Below are positions 20,926 through 32,500 of a stretch of 64,000 bases of DNA, in pieces; the stretch's first letter is position 1, and each line of letters opens with the position of its first letter. The notes below the pieces were generated by a model, which ran no database searches, was not told the DNA's origin, and saw nothing but the letters and a program-made list of their open reading frames with translations. Both the position numbers and the translations under genes were made by a program. The stretch is from Sycon ciliatum (Eukaryota > Porifera > Calcarea > Leucosolenida > Sycettidae): the NCBI RefSeq assembly GCF_964019385.1, contig NC_088643.1, positions 73,832,324 through 73,896,323 of the forward strand, written 5' to 3'.

Positions 20926-22465
20926 GCTCGCAAGATATCAATGATGAGGAATTGCCGTTTACCACCCAAGAAGTCACTTCAGCAATCAGTAAACAAAAAA
21001 AAGGAGGCGCCGTGGGACCCGATGGAGTCAGTGCGGAAATGCTACGAGCTGCTAAGGACCTCCTCAGTCCTTGGCTAGCCTCTTTCTTCAATGCAATACA
21101 GAGTGTTGGTTATTGCCCTGACGATATGCGCAGTGGATTGGTAGTACCTGTATACAAACCAGGCAAGCCACTCGGAAAACCGAAAAGTTATCGCCCCATC
21201 ATGTTACTCTCTGTAGTGAGAAAGGTGCTGACGTCAGTTATTACTAAACGTAGCACGGATGACATCACCGTTTATGTCTCTGAAACCCAGGCTGGATTTC
21301 GTCCAGGTCGCTCAACCGCTGATGGTGTATTTTACACAAGGTCGCTGTGTGAGCGGGCCTTGCTTGGCAACTGGACATATTCCGTCACCCTTCTAGATTT
21401 CTCTGGTACTTTTGACACTATAATTCGCACCACAGCACTTGACAGGTTAGAGGAAGCAGATATCAGCACAACAACCATCAAGTCTCTACTTTCCAACACG
21501 ACAGCCAGGATCAAGCTGAGTGGCTCCCTGAGTCCCCCTTTCCCAACTAACATCGGAGTGGTCCAGGGAGACCCGATGTCCCCTATTATGTTCATAACAT
21601 ATGCAGAAGGCACAATGCGCAAGATCAGGGAAAGATGCACAATTCGCTCACCAATGCCTGCTCCAACAACGCAGTACGCTGACGATACTACTCTGCATAA
21701 CCGAAATGACGATGAGGCGAAGGCTCTTGTTGCTGAGTGTGAACCTATATTTAACGAAGACAACCTCAAGCTCAATACACAGAAAACTGAATATGTTGAT
21801 GTTACAAGAAACAGCAACGAATGGAGATCAATCAAACTCCTGGGTTCTCTATTGGGCTCTGCAGAAGACGTGGACATGAGAATCTCAAAAGCAAACAGGG
21901 CGTTTGGTTCGATTTCTTGGAGACGGCATTCCTTTCAATCCCGACTGTGTATGTTTAACTGCCTCATAATGCCGATCCTTCTATACAATTGCGGATTGTG
22001 GACTCTGTCCAAATTGCTGAACGACAAACTGGACAAATGGCAACGGAGGAAGCTACGCGTACTGCTGCAGATTGTCTACCCGCAACGCATCACCAATAAC
22101 AACTTATACACAGAAACAAAACAATCTCCAGTTAGTGCCACATGTCGGCGACGCAGGCTGCTGTGGTTTGGCCATGTGGTGCGAGAGGGTCCGGAATCCG
22201 CCTCGTTCCAAGCACTGGAGTTATCAATCAACACAAACGACATAAAAAAACCCCGTGGCCGTCCGCCATTGCGGTGGATAGATACGATTCGGCACGACCT
22301 GAAGGCAGCGGATCTCTCCGTGGAGAGCGCTCTCCAAGCTGCAGGAGATAGACTAACTTGGCTTGACACTGTTGACAGATGCGTCGACTCTGCTCCTGTC
22401 TAACAGGTTCAGGGAAGATGCGAGCTGTGTTTATTATTATTATTATTATTATATATATTTGAGGA
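20926..22465 (+). mobile_element. Non-LTR retrotransposon RT, 5' truncated, long intact frame
   Basis: A continuous plus-strand reading to the stop at 22403 has GAVGPDGVSAEML, SYRPIMLLSVV, QAGFRPGRSTADG, VTLLDFSGTFDTI, GVVQGDPMSPIMF and the catalytic QYADDTTL, then a C-terminal LLWFGHVVR and PRGRPPLRWIDTI segment. That tail is common in one group of invertebrate LINE proteins. Endonuclease and ORF1 are missing. The 3' end is a (TTA)n run turning into TATATAT (22432-22460), and the 5' junction at 20886-20920 has almost the same (ATT)nATATATAT sequence, so insertion may have used a TTA tract as target. Confidence 0.85.
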
Positions 22466-22730
22466 TTTCCCAAAGACGTAGTCTAAATTGAAGGGAGTTC
22501 CATTATAATGGGAGGCTGTAGGGTTGAGATAGCAGACAGTGGAGGGCTAATAATTCGTAATGAACAGCCTAGCAAGAGAAATACAATTATGCTGAATGTT
22601 CCAGAATGGTCCTTTAATCAATGATACCTATAGCCTCGGGGTATGCCTTGAAATACGAAATGTACCGAAACAGAAACACAAAAATTAATAAGAATAAGCG
22701 CAACGCACAAAGAAGGAGGACAGAGGCATG

Positions 22731-23339
22731 TCAGTGCGGAGTGGCATTGTGTTTGGTGTCAGAGAAGTACGTGCAAATGTGACTGTGAAACAGGGACTGC
22801 AAGGCTGTGGCTCTCAGGTCTGCGGGCAAGGCATTCCAGACAGTAGCGGTGCGGAAGAGAAATGACCTCCCGGCGTGTTTCCCAACCCGTGGCAGAGTGA
22901 ATGCGAGTTGGCGGCGGCGACTACGCGTGGGGCAGTATCCCGCTGCTTCAAAAAGTTCTGGTTGGGTGGTGACCAAATGGAAGAATTCCACAAGGCAGGC
23001 GATCTTCCTGCGCCAGGAAAGACTTGGCCACCCCAGCTGTTTAAACAATGATGACTTGGGCTCGTCTGATGGGCAAGGGCATCTCTCAAGCCGCATGACT
23101 GTGCGAGCTACTCTGGCTTGCAGCCGTTCAAGGGTGAGCCGCTGTGCAGCAGAGAGGGAGGACTCCCATACTGGGGCGGCGTATTCTGCTGTGGGGCGGA
23201 CATACGTAAGGTACAGCTTCCTGACGATGTCTCCTGTTAAACGGTCAGCCATATGGCACAGAAGAACGCAGCGCTGTCTAAACTTGCTTATTGTCTGTTC
23301 AATATGCTCCTGGAAGCTAAGTGTTTCACTCAACAACAC
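22731..23339 (-). pseudogene. LINE ORF2 C-terminal region
   Basis: A 202-residue segment continuing the ORF2 protein after a frameshift, with YLTYVRPTAEYAAPVWESSL and FLFRTATVWNALPADLRA, the conserved C-terminal block of CR1/Jockey-like LINE proteins. The natural stop is at 22731, followed by a 3' untranslated region to about 22670. Confidence 0.75.
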
Positions 23340-23399
23340 TCCCAGGTGACGGTGACTGGTTGACGGCTGGATACCGCGGATGGTCTCTGCAGCTCCTTC

Positions 23400-24368
23400 C
23401 TAAGCGAATGAGATAACAACGGTTTTCGATGGGTTGAAGGTTCCGCCTGCTCGGTCGGCCCAGGCAAATGTGTCCTGCAGGGCAGTCTCCATTGGGCTGG
23501 TACCTTTGGTTCGTGCTTGGCCGACGGCGGTGTCATCCGCGAACAGGTAAACATCAGCGTGCTGGTTGCGTTTCGAGGCTCTGGGTAGGCTGTTGATATG
23601 TACCAGGAAAAGCAATGGCCCGAGGTGGGAACCCTGGGGTACTCCAGACTTGACGGGACGTGGGGAGGACAGATGGTGTTGGACGCGGACGCTGAATGTA
23701 CGCGTATCGAGGTAGTTCTTAAACCAACTCGTAGCCGGAGCATCGCAGATAGTCCCGAGTTGCTGGAGAAGCACGTCATGCGGCACTTTATCGAAGGCCT
23801 TCGCAAAATCGAGAAATGCAGCATCGTAACTTGATTCGTAAGGGATGCGTTTATCCATGGTCGATGCGATCTTAGTAGTGAGCTGTATCAGCTGGTCAAC
23901 TGTGGAGCGATCACGGACAAAGCCGAACTGTTCCGGGACAATGATGTTGTTGACCTCGAGATAGTGACCGAATTTGGTGGCGACAATCTTGTCTAGTGCT
24001 TTCGCAATAGCTGGGAGTAGGGTTATAGGGCGGTAGTTGGAGGGATCACACGGGTTACCTTTATTTTTAAATATGGGGATTACTGTTCCCAGCTTCCAGG
24101 CACTAGGAAACTCACCTAAGGTGAGGCTAGCGTTAAACAGGTTGGTAACAGAGGACGTTATACAAGGTGCGATCTCTCGGAGGATCCTGTTCGAGATGTT
24201 CCCGCCTGTTGCCTTATGCTGCGGGAGCCTTCGGAGCACCCGGTACACTGAGGATTCGGCCAAGACTGGCAGAGAGAATAATGCATTCGGACAGTCGTCG
24301 GCTGGTGCTGGTATTGGACCTGTACCGTGAGCAGGAGTGCACTGGCGCTCAAATACCTTCGCGAGCAT
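23400..24368 (-). pseudogene. LINE ORF2 reverse transcriptase core
   Basis: The open segment includes HKATGGNISNRIL, NYRPITLLPAI, EQFGFVRDRSTVDQL, AAFLDFAKAFDKVPHD, SGVPQGSHLGPLLF and the catalytic VYLFADDTAV. It ends at a stop just after NPSKTVVISFA; homologous sequence resumes in another frame at 23339. The element is therefore inactive in this copy although the catalytic residues themselves are preserved. Confidence 0.8.
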
Positions 24369-24948
24369 TTCTGCTTTCTCTGGTTCGCTCTGTGCCGTGT
24401 AGCCCTCCCACGTTAGGTCAGGAACTTTATCTTTCTTACAGGAGATGTTGGCAAGTGTCTTGGCTTTCTTCCACCAAAGGTGGGCATCTTGCTCATCGTG
24501 AATATTCTCACTGAGGCACTTGAAGTACAGGGTCTTGGCATTTCTTAACTGGTTCTGATATGCATTCCTCTGGGCCTTGTAGGTTAACCAGTATGCTACT
24601 GTTTGGTGGCGCTTGGCGGCACGGAAAAGGCGCTGCTTCTGGCGATGAAGGTGATGCAGATGCGGGGTGAACCAAGGCTTGGTTTGCTGTCTTCAAGATG
24701 AAACTCGTCTGTACGCTAAGCAGCTGGCAATGGCTTGTGTGATGCATGACTCCCATGCCCACCACGCACTCTCGATGGTGGAAGCACCGAGCATACACTC
24801 CCGGAGTGGAAGAGATGAAAGTTTCTGTCGTAGAGATTGAAAGTCAGTGCTCGCGTAGTCTGGTACAAAGCGGGGCGGCGGGTGCTTTGGGGTGTGCTTT
24901 CCTGAGAGATATTTTTAAAGATTATGGGACAGTGGTCTGATAGCGGAT

Positions 24949-25974
24949 CTAGGACTTCAAGGTCGGATATACGATGCTCTGCGTCTGTGATAACCAGGTC
25001 GAGAAGTGATGACTGGCTACCCGTAGCTGAGTATCGCGTTGCGATGACTGGCTACCCGTAGCTGAGTATCGCGTTGCGGTGTTTCGGACAATTTGCTGTA
25101 GTGCAAGGTCGTCTAACAATCCTGCTAGCTGTTTGCCCTCTGCCGTATCAACATCTGTTGCGTTCCACTGTCGGAGTTTGGCATTGAAATCACCGAGAAT
25201 GACTGTCGTGCCAGAGGCTGACAGTGCGTTGGCAATTGTGGACTGGAAGGACACAAAAAAGTCGTGTTTTTCTGCTGATGATCGGTGAGGGGGCCTGTAA
25301 AACATGTGGAATGTATTCTTTCGACTGTTCTGCGATTCTATAAATTCCACGCAAATGTGCTCCAGTTTGTATTCAAGGTCGGTCCGCCGTTGGAAATGGC
25401 ACATAAGCGATTGTCGAATGTAAACAGCAAGTCCTCCGCCTATCGCGGAGTGTCGGGCACCGTCTCTATCTTTACGCAGGAGGCTGTATCCGGGAATTGA
25501 GATGGCTGCATCCGGCAGTGATTGGTAGAACCACGTCTCACAGAGGAATAGGAGGTCAAGGGACGAAGTGTGTAGTAGCGACTCAATGACTGGGATCTTA
25601 TGAGTGGCGCTTTGGCAGTTGAGTTGGCCTATCCTAAGGTGGAATGAATGTGTTATGGGCGTGTAGGGTGGATGGCTAGATGTCACATCAGCAAGAAGGG
25701 CAGGGAGGGGTTCTGCATCGTGAGTAGGATATATACTGGTAGGCCTGGTTAGATTTGACTTAGAGGGGAAAAAGCTGGGTGCCAGGGGATTAAGAGACGC
25801 CATTTGTAAGAGTGTCGGCAGAATCAGCACAGTAGTAGAATACAGATTGATATGCGCAAAAATGTTCCTGACCACTATTACTAGGATGCTTACTTGCTCA
25901 AGTGCCGTTGATGCCTTGCGGCTACTCGTTTGGCAACATCGGCCATCTCTTTCGCGCTGGCCTGCTTTGCCCAT
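24949..25974 (-). pseudogene. LINE ORF2 endonuclease domain, frameshifted
   Basis: EEP/APE-like endonuclease. Visible motifs are QLNCQSATHK (metal-binding Asn region), LFLCETWF (catalytic Glu), GGGLAVYIR and VILGDFNAKL (catalytic GDFN). The frame is lost after NTATRYSATGS, where a 36-bp tandem duplication (25003-25038 and 25039-25074) removes the terminal SDH-type motif from the frame. The likely start is the Met at about 25803; the earlier part of the open frame overlaps ORF1. Confidence 0.75.
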
Positions 25975-27224
25975 TGCTGTTGTATGTCGACATTGAATGC
26001 TGGCTGCTGCTCGGGGGTCAGCTGGGTGGGGGTCAGGACATGGGGTGCGAAGGTGTGCTTTCCCGATGCTAGGGTAAAACCTTCTTCATCTGGAGATGAG
26101 TGGGCGGCTTTACCTCGGGATGGTGGTGGCAGCGATGGAGCAACAGGTGTAGAGGCCTGCTGCTGTTGCTGCTGCAGCCCTTGGGGAGGATTGGCTGAGT
26201 CCACAGATGATTGTTGTTCATCTTGCACGGACCGGCTTTCCTGGGGCAGAGACTCATCGCCAGTCGCTTGTTCCGCGCTGTTGGGGTCAGGGTGCCTGTG
26301 ATGCCGCTCATCAACAGCGGAGGCATATGTACGGTTTGTCTCTTCATTCTGCTCTGTGCTGGAGGTATCGTTTTCCTGCTGTGAGGTTTCTGAGATCCCG
26401 TCGAGGGGGTGCTTTCCCTTGTGTTCGGTCGGGTGTATTTCTCCCCGGCCTGGGGTTGATGCGTCTTTTTTCTGTTGTCCGCCTCCAGCACTTTCATTTG
26501 TGTTCGCTACGGTATTTCCATGCCGTTCTTGCGTATTGCTCTGACCTTGTGTGACCTGTGAGTACAGTGCTTTCTCTCCTGCATGCGTGTTTGGGGTTGC
26601 CTGGGTCTGGCTGCTTTGACCCTCGGCCCCTGCGTACGCCTGGTTGCTATTCTTGCGTGTTGGACAGTACCTTGCCTCGTGGCCAGTCTGTGTACAGAGG
26701 TAGCATGTCTGTACTTGGCCAGGGTACCATGTACGTACAGTGACACTACCTACTCTCAGCGTACTCGGTACTCCTTTCTGCAAGCTGATTCGAATCTGCC
26801 TGGTTCCTGTTTCGATAGCATAATCTCCATGCTTGACTGTTTTCCTCGTCGGCTGACCGAAAACTTTCCCATGTGCCTCCAAAGAATTGATTAACGCTCC
26901 ATCGTGTAAATGCAAGGGACAGCCGAACAAGGACACCACAGTGATTTGGCTGCCTCCAACAATAACATGCACATCCTTACCGGCGATCCGGACTCCACTT
27001 GCCACGATCCTATCTCTCACAGCTGGGCAGGACAACGTTGCTACACACCAACCTGGCTTTCCGTGTAAGTCCACTAGAAGCAACTCCTCTGGCTTCACTC
27101 CATTCTTGGATAGCTCCTCAATGAAGAAAACGTGGTCCTTGGGCCACTCAGGATCCTTGGGGAAGAGAACAGATGCTGCTGAGCCAGGAGCTACAAATTT
27201 GCTCCCGCCCGCCATCGTACCCAA
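25890..27224 (-). CDS. LINE ORF1 protein with CCHC zinc knuckle
   Basis: A 444-residue intact reading. The N-terminal half resembles the RNA-recognition-like region of LINE ORF1 proteins. A CCHC knuckle CYLCTQTGHEARYC lies at about residues 174-187 (spacing C-x2-C-x4-H-x4-C), followed by a low-complexity Gln/Ser/Thr/Pro region with a QQQQQQ run. It would bind element RNA to form the ribonucleoprotein. Its end overlaps the open frame upstream of ORF2, whose likely start is the Met near 25803. Confidence 0.75.
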   Translation of the reverse strand: MGTMAGGSKFVAPGSAASVLFPKDPEWPKDHVFFIEELSKNGVKPEELLLVDLHGKPGWCVATLSCPAVRDRIVASGVRIAGKDVHVIVGGSQITVVSLFGCPLHLHDGALINSLEAHGKVFGQPTRKTVKHGDYAIETGTRQIRISLQKGVPSTLRVGSVTVRTWYPGQVQTCYLCTQTGHEARYCPTRKNSNQAYAGAEGQSSQTQATPNTHAGEKALYSQVTQGQSNTQERHGNTVANTNESAGGGQQKKDASTPGRGEIHPTEHKGKHPLDGISETSQQENDTSSTEQNEETNRTYASAVDERHHRHPDPNSAEQATGDESLPQESRSVQDEQQSSVDSANPPQGLQQQQQQASTPVAPSLPPPSRGKAAHSSPDEEGFTLASGKHTFAPHVLTPTQLTPEQQPAFNVDIQQQWAKQASAKEMADVAKRVAARHQRHLSK

Positions 27225-27229
27225 AAAAA

Positions 27230-28365
27230 AAACAGGCAGTGGTGTGCTCGTGTCCAGATCTGTCGACCAGGACAGTTATAGCGCTTTGGCGGCTAACACC
27301 AGCAGCTCGCTTAACATGTTGCAGAACATGCACACAATGTGTAACGGATGCCAGGAAGGTTTCTTTCTGTTGCAAGCTATCGGGGGCTTGCCTCCAGACT
27401 CTCCAGGCTTGTTGCTTTAGGTGCACCGCTTGTTGGCAGGCAGGTGTCCACCAGACCGGGTCAGTGGCCATTACTTTAATGGTCTTGGAGGGAATAAACT
27501 GAGACATGGCATCACGCACAATTCCTGTGAGGGCTTCACAAGCAGCGTCAGGGTCATTTGATAGGACAGTTGGCCAGTTAATGCGGCTAAGATGTGCGCG
27601 CATCCTTCCCCAGTCTGCTCTAGCATACTGCCAGACGATTCTTAGGGCCGGTTGCTCCTTGCGGGGACGTACGGTCTTGAACTCCGTTAAGATAGTGACA
27701 TGGTCTGAGCGTCCAAGCGGCGGACCAGTGGTGACAGATGCTGCACCTGGGAGGTCGGATATAACTAAGTCCAGTGTGTTGTTCTTGCGGGTTGGTTCGG
27801 AGACATGTTGGGTAAGGTAGTTCGAGGCGCACAAGTCCTCTAAGGCTTCCCCAGCAACAGTGGTCTTGGTGCTGCCCAGCCAAGCGGTGCTGTGGACATT
27901 GAAGTCACCCGTGATCAGAACATAGTCACCGAGGTGCCGGACAGCGAGCAAGGTCTCCTCAAGATACTCAATAAGACTGATATCTGACTCACTGGAGCTC
28001 CCAGACCGGTAGAGGGCGCAGAATACAATTTTATGATGATCACACGTTTCAATAAGAAGCCAGATGACTTCAAAGTCATGACATGGCACGGTGTCAAGGT
28101 GACGGAAGCACAGACCTGCTTTTAGCCATACAGCAACACCGCCTCCATGTGCAGTGCGGTCCTTGCGTACTGCGGGGCAGTATCCGGGTATTATTGTTTC
28201 AGCTGGAGACATTTTCTCGGCAGTGAGTTTTGTCTCAGTTACTATGGCAATGTCTACAGTCTGCTGACGGAGGGCATGTTGTAGCTCACCGAACTTGGAC
28301 TGGAGACCGAAGTCGCTGTCTGCACTCGTCCCAGGTCTGTAGGCAGCACAGATGCCAAATTTCAT
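27230..28365 (-). mobile_element. Second LINE, endonuclease part, interrupted by the younger LINE
   Basis: Endonuclease motifs on the minus strand: IAIVTETKL (catalytic Glu), GGGVAVWLKAG, VLITGDFNVHSTAW (GDFN), NNTLDLVISDL and LGRSDHVTIL (SDH). All EEP catalytic motifs are intact and in one frame. The reading runs out at 27230, where the near full-length LINE is inserted. The matching RT may be the fragment at 19161-20885. At its other end it is cut by the plus-strand LINE fragment at about 28400. Confidence 0.8.
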
Positions 28366-28399
28366 GCCTGACGGTGCAGCAATACTAATCCAAAGAGTT

Positions 28400-29240
28400 T
28401 CACACTCAGAGTTACCTAGATCAGAAGGGATTGGTGTTAAACCCGTCCAAGACTCAGTTTGTCCTGCTCAGGCGACCGAGCACGGAGCTGCCACCTGGCA
28501 CCGCAGTCAACTGCCGGGGCACTTCCATAGTCCCATCTGCTTACGCTCGGTACTTAGGAATACTGGTTGACGAACATCTGTCTTTCTCAACCCAAGTGGA
28601 TGCAGTATGTGCAAATGTCAATAGGAAGGTTGGAGCATTTGTCCACGCAAAGCAGAATATCAGCATTTTTGGCAAACGACTTTTCTATTTATCGATCATT
28701 CAGTCCACATTTGAGTTTGGCAGCACTGCATATATCCATTGCTTATCACAAGCCCTATATGACAAGCTTCTTACTGCCAGCCGCGTAGCATTAAAGAGAA
28801 TATTTTCGTTGGATAGAATGACTCCCACCACTCTTCTATACAGTCATACTAACTTGTACGCCCTTGAGAAACGCCTCAACTTCAAAACCTATGTATTTGT
28901 TTACCGCTGCCTGAATGGACTTGCTAGTCCTCTTCTGCGAGACCGCTTTACCTTGCGCGCCCATGGTGCTCGCACTGCAGCCACCACCCGTGGCCAAGTC
29001 TCTGCTGCTCTTGTTCTGCCCCCCGCTAACACCCGATATGGCTTTAGTGCAATTTCTTATTTGGGCGCTGCCAGGTGGAATACACTTCCACCGGCTTGCC
29101 GCATGTCTAGTTCACCAGCTGAATTTCGCTCATCCATCAAATTATACCTAGGGTTCCCTGTAAAAAGGCGCTGACGCCTGTTGGGAATTCCCTAGTAAAA
29201 GAAGAATAAATAATAATAAATATAATAATAATAATAAGAG
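28400..29240 (+). mobile_element. LINE 3' fragment, RT C-terminus plus TAA-rich tail
   Basis: Plus-strand reading 28431-29174 begins within the RT (LNPSKTQFVLL) and continues through YLGILVDEHLSF and the C-terminal AARWNTLPPACR block to a natural stop. After it comes a TAATAATAAATATAATAATA tail (29208-29237), the short-repeat 3' end typical of CR1/Jockey-like elements. It is severely 5' truncated, as in incomplete target-primed reverse transcription. Confidence 0.8.
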
Positions 29241-30000
29241 TTGATGTCCAGTTGTTTGTACGCCATCCCTTCTTTCAGCCATATGGCGACTCCACCGCCT
29301 TGCGCTGTCTGGTCTCGACGTATTGGGGGGTAATAGCCAGGGATTGAGACTTCCGCAACTGTAGCCTTGTCGGGCTATAGTTTGGTCTCGGTGACGACAG
29401 CGATGTCTACATGCAGGCTTTTCAGAGTATGCTGAAGCTCATCCATTTTGTTGTAGATGCTGAATGCATTCGTGAGCAGGAGACGGAGTGAGGGGGCCTT
29501 AGTTTTCATTGTGACCGTTGGCGTTGTTTGGGTTGGTGCCTACATTGGGTGGTGGGCTCGGTAACCTCCCGCGACAGCGCGTCCATGTTAGCTCGTGGGT
29601 CTGTGTATCCTGCTGGGGTGGCTGCACACCATGCTGGTAAGCTCGCTTTGGATCCTGCGGCAGCGAACCTGGTGACCGTTCCGCAGAGGAACGTGTGTGG
29701 CTGTGAAGGGGGGTTACAGGTGTGCCGGCAGCGGCAGCGGACAGGCCACGACTCGCGCTCAGGAAGTCGTTAATTGTGGCGCCAATCCCAAGTTGCTGTT
29801 GCTCTTGATCATGCTGCTGTGCTTCCAGCTGATTGGTGCTACTGTCGCTACTGCTGCTGCGGCGACTGCTGGTGCTGCTGTGGTGACCGCTGGTGCTGCT
29901 GCGGCGACTGCTGGTGCTGCTGCTGCTGGTGTTGTTGTTGGCGTTGTTGCTGCTGCTGCTGCTGCTGCTGTTGTTGTGCTTGGTCTGATGTTGTAACAGT
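29241..30000 (-). mobile_element. LINE 5' fragment: ORF1 end and endonuclease start
   Basis: Minus-strand sequence 29520-29241 encodes an endonuclease N-terminus (KMDELQHTL, VDIAVVTETK, GGGVAIWLKEGW) with an in-frame stop. Upstream on the same strand (30000-29499) is a low-complexity reading with Gln, Ser and Asn runs from a CTG/TTG array (about 29840-29990), similar to the Q-rich C-terminus of ORF1 in the element at 22670-27230. It is truncated by the TAA tail of the plus-strand LINE fragment. Confidence 0.6.
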
Positions 30001-30001
30001 G

Positions 30002-30183
30002 TACCGTGTTTTTCGGAATAGTGCGCACCTTTGTATAACGCGCACCCCCAATCTTCATTGGGGGTGCGCCCTTCAATCTTCATTGAAGTACATGCATTTC
30101 ATATTCGGAGCATAGTGCGCACCTGCGATTTAGGGCACAAAATAGCACATCTAAAGTGCGCACTATACTCCGAAAATACGGTA
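30002..30183. mobile_element. Short TACCGT-type MITE
   Basis: Left end TACCGTGTTTTTCGGAATAG then TGCGCAC pairs with the right end (reverse complement TACCGTATTTTCGGAGTATA then GTGCGCAC). At 182 bp almost the whole element folds back, with an internal GGGGGTGCGC region and paired CAATCTTCATTG copies. Ends in TA. Two other elements in the window share the TACCGTA terminus (60638, 63269). Confidence 0.7.
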
Positions 30184-30189
30184 CCCATT

Positions 30190-30870
30190 TGCTAGGCCAG
30201 CTTGGTGCGTTCCCGTTGAGTTTGCCGGGGCACCATACTTGTAACGGCGACTCTGATGATTCCGTTTGCTGTTGTCGTGGCCGTGTTTGTCACATGCTTG
30301 GTGCATTCCCGTTGAAGTAACAAACGTTCGTTGCCCAGCCGGGCACCACGTTTGTCAGTTGTGCCTGTTTGAAGCTACCAGGCCAGCTTGTATTAGTGCG
30401 CTCCCGTTGAGTTTACCGCGGCGGGGCACTATAATTATTTGTAACAGCATTCCCGTTTGCTGATGCAGGGGCTGCGGGGTTTACGTATTCTGTGACCAGC
30501 CGTCTGGCACAGGATGCCAAGGCGTCACAGAGGTCATCTGAGGCAGATCGAAAGGAGCAGCACATGATGTGCCAGTTTGCTGCTGTCATGCCAGATGGGC
30601 CTGCGGCACCCCGAGTTTGGAGGGCAACTCTTTTGATCACGTCTCGGTTGAGGGCAGCCAATGCAATGGGATTGGTTTTTGCCATGAAACTCTGAGTAAC
30701 AACGAAACAGCCCTGTTTTACTCCTTTTGTGTACCTCTTGCGTACTACGCTCCGCCCATTCCGGGTGAGCACTATGCATTGTACCGGCGCATGACTTTGT
30801 GATTGTGTACGTGTAGACACGTAACACCTTCAGCACTAATGCTACGTAACTATAGGGCTTGGAAGTGCTA
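30190..30870. repeat. Degenerate repeats, no gene recognised
   Basis: The stretch repeats TTGGTGCRTTCCCGTTGA and GCCGGGGCACCA motifs at 30205, 30300 and 30390. The segment 30670-30835 recurs, slightly shortened, at 31255-31400 inside the neighbouring hAT-like element. An open reading on the minus strand (30820-30413) has no family I recognise. At 30852 the terminus TAGGGCTTGGAAGTGCTACG matches the MITE family at 52504 and 59093, without a partner end nearby. Confidence 0.5.
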
Positions 30871-30988
30871 CGTCAGTAGTATAGGGGGAGGGGGTTCTGG
30901 CTCACCTGAAGGTGAGCCAAAATCGACTTTCTCGATTAGTCTGGGGGGCCAGGGGGATTATTTTTGAAGTTTCGTTCCGAGTGAGAGG

Positions 30989-32500
30989 TAGGGTCCAGCG
31001 GATAATGCCGGCATTATACGACTATCCGAGCATTAGAGCATTATGGAGCATTAGAAAGGAACAAAACGAGCATTATGTGAGGTTTGAGCGGCATAACGAG
31101 TTTCATAGTGGATAATATCGGGAAATCCCAGGTTTTTGGCAACAATCGGCTACAATCATGATCATGAGAATCTCATGATCATGATCGTAGCCGATTGTTG
31201 CCAAAAACCTGGGCAAAAACCAATCATCAGACAACATCTGATGTTGTCTGATGATTGGTTTTTGCCATGAAACTCTGAGTAACAACGAAACAGCCCTATT
31301 TTACTCCTTTGTGTACCTCCCATTCCGGGCATTTGAGCACTATGCATTGTACCGGCGCATGACTTTGTGATTGTGTAGACACGTAACACCTTTAGCACTA
31401 ACGCTAGATTACTATTGCTACATAAAAACGTTATGATTGTAGCGATGATTGTAGCGATGTGGTCAGGTATACAAGCCATTGGTGAAGCATGCCCGATCGA
31501 GGCCGAGGCAGTTCAAGTGACACAAATCCGGAGAAATTATTTACGAGGTTTCTTTTACTTTTAGAATAATGGAGAGCTATGGAGGAGCCATATGCGAAGT
31601 GCATATCAAACAGACGAAGAAGAGTTTTCTAGTTGTGCCAGAGGCTATAAACAGAAAGAGCTCGTTCCAAAAGAACTGCCTTTGCTGAGTTCAGCTCAGG
31701 CGGCTCGAAAAGAACTAGAATTTCTCATGGACTCAGTACCTAGTCGATTGCTCAGCAGCGCCTGTCTTACTTTCCTGATGAAGCACGTCCAGTTAGTTGT
31801 GGACGGTTGTAATGCCAGGCCTACAGTCAAATGCTATCAGAAAGGAAGAGTATTGTGGCAAGTCATACGTCTACACACCATCTCAAGGAGAAGATGAGAG
31901 CACAAGCCTAGGATGTAGAGTAGCAAAATAACTTCTGACCACATGTTTTCAGGATTTTCGCAAATGGGAGGGCTCTCCATCTGAGATCGGATCTCAGGAG
32001 CTGGCCTCACGTCTGGTGTTTCAGATGAAGGCATTATTCACAGAGTGGATGCAGTGACAGCTTGTCTGCAGGCAGGAATACTATTTCAAATATTTGCCAA
32101 GATTAACTTCATCCCAACAATGAATGACTACCTGAAATAATGGTTTCATCTCTCACTACATGGATAATTAGGGGGAAGATTTGATACACCAAATATTCTA
32201 CCACAATCCTGCATCAAAGTTGGAATGGAGAGCAATCAATGGAGAAGCGATCATGTCTTATAGTGCTAAGAAGAAGTGGTGGAGCTCGTGAGAGATAAGG
32301 TGGCAGCTTCAGATGCAGATCGACGATATAAATAATTTCCTGGAAATTTGACAATGTGCAGACTTTCTTCCATTTTTGTCCCAAACCAAGAGCATTATAT
32401 CCCTTGCTGAAGCATTATAATCAGCATTATAAGGCAGTTTTTGGAGCATTGTGGTTAGCATTATACGAACATTTTCGGAGCATTATCCGCTGGACCCTAG
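30989..32500. mobile_element. hAT-like element, 1.5 kb, with 8-bp duplication and empty site
   Basis: Ends TAGGGTCCAGCGGATAATGC and GCATTATCCGCTGGACCCTA are perfect 20-bp inverted repeats. The flanks are GTGAGAGG at 30981-30988 and 32501-32508, an 8-bp duplication. The right arm of the palindrome has the unoccupied site (41433-41440, complement GTGAGCGG), confirming the boundaries. The interior has extra GCATTATA-type subterminal repeats, two adjacent strong hairpins (31131-31265), and two exon-like readings (31592-31897, and 31955-32057 after TTTTCAG). No transposase was recognised. Confidence 0.85.

Larger units (their letters stand above)
22670..27230 (-). mobile_element. Near full-length two-ORF non-LTR retrotransposon
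   Basis: A minus-strand LINE of about 4.6 kb carrying ORF1 with a zinc knuckle (27224-25890), endonuclease (about 25803-24949), reverse transcriptase (24368-23400) and an RT-distal C-terminal region (23339-22731). The endonuclease and RT are interrupted by frameshifts, one caused by a 36-bp tandem duplication at 25003-25078. The 5' end at about 27230 cuts into the endonuclease of another LINE, so this is the younger insertion. Confidence 0.85.

Noticed and set aside
30413-30820. 135-codon minus-strand reading
   Set aside because: It overlaps a duplicated repeat (also at 31255-31400) and has no recognised family, start context or splice support.
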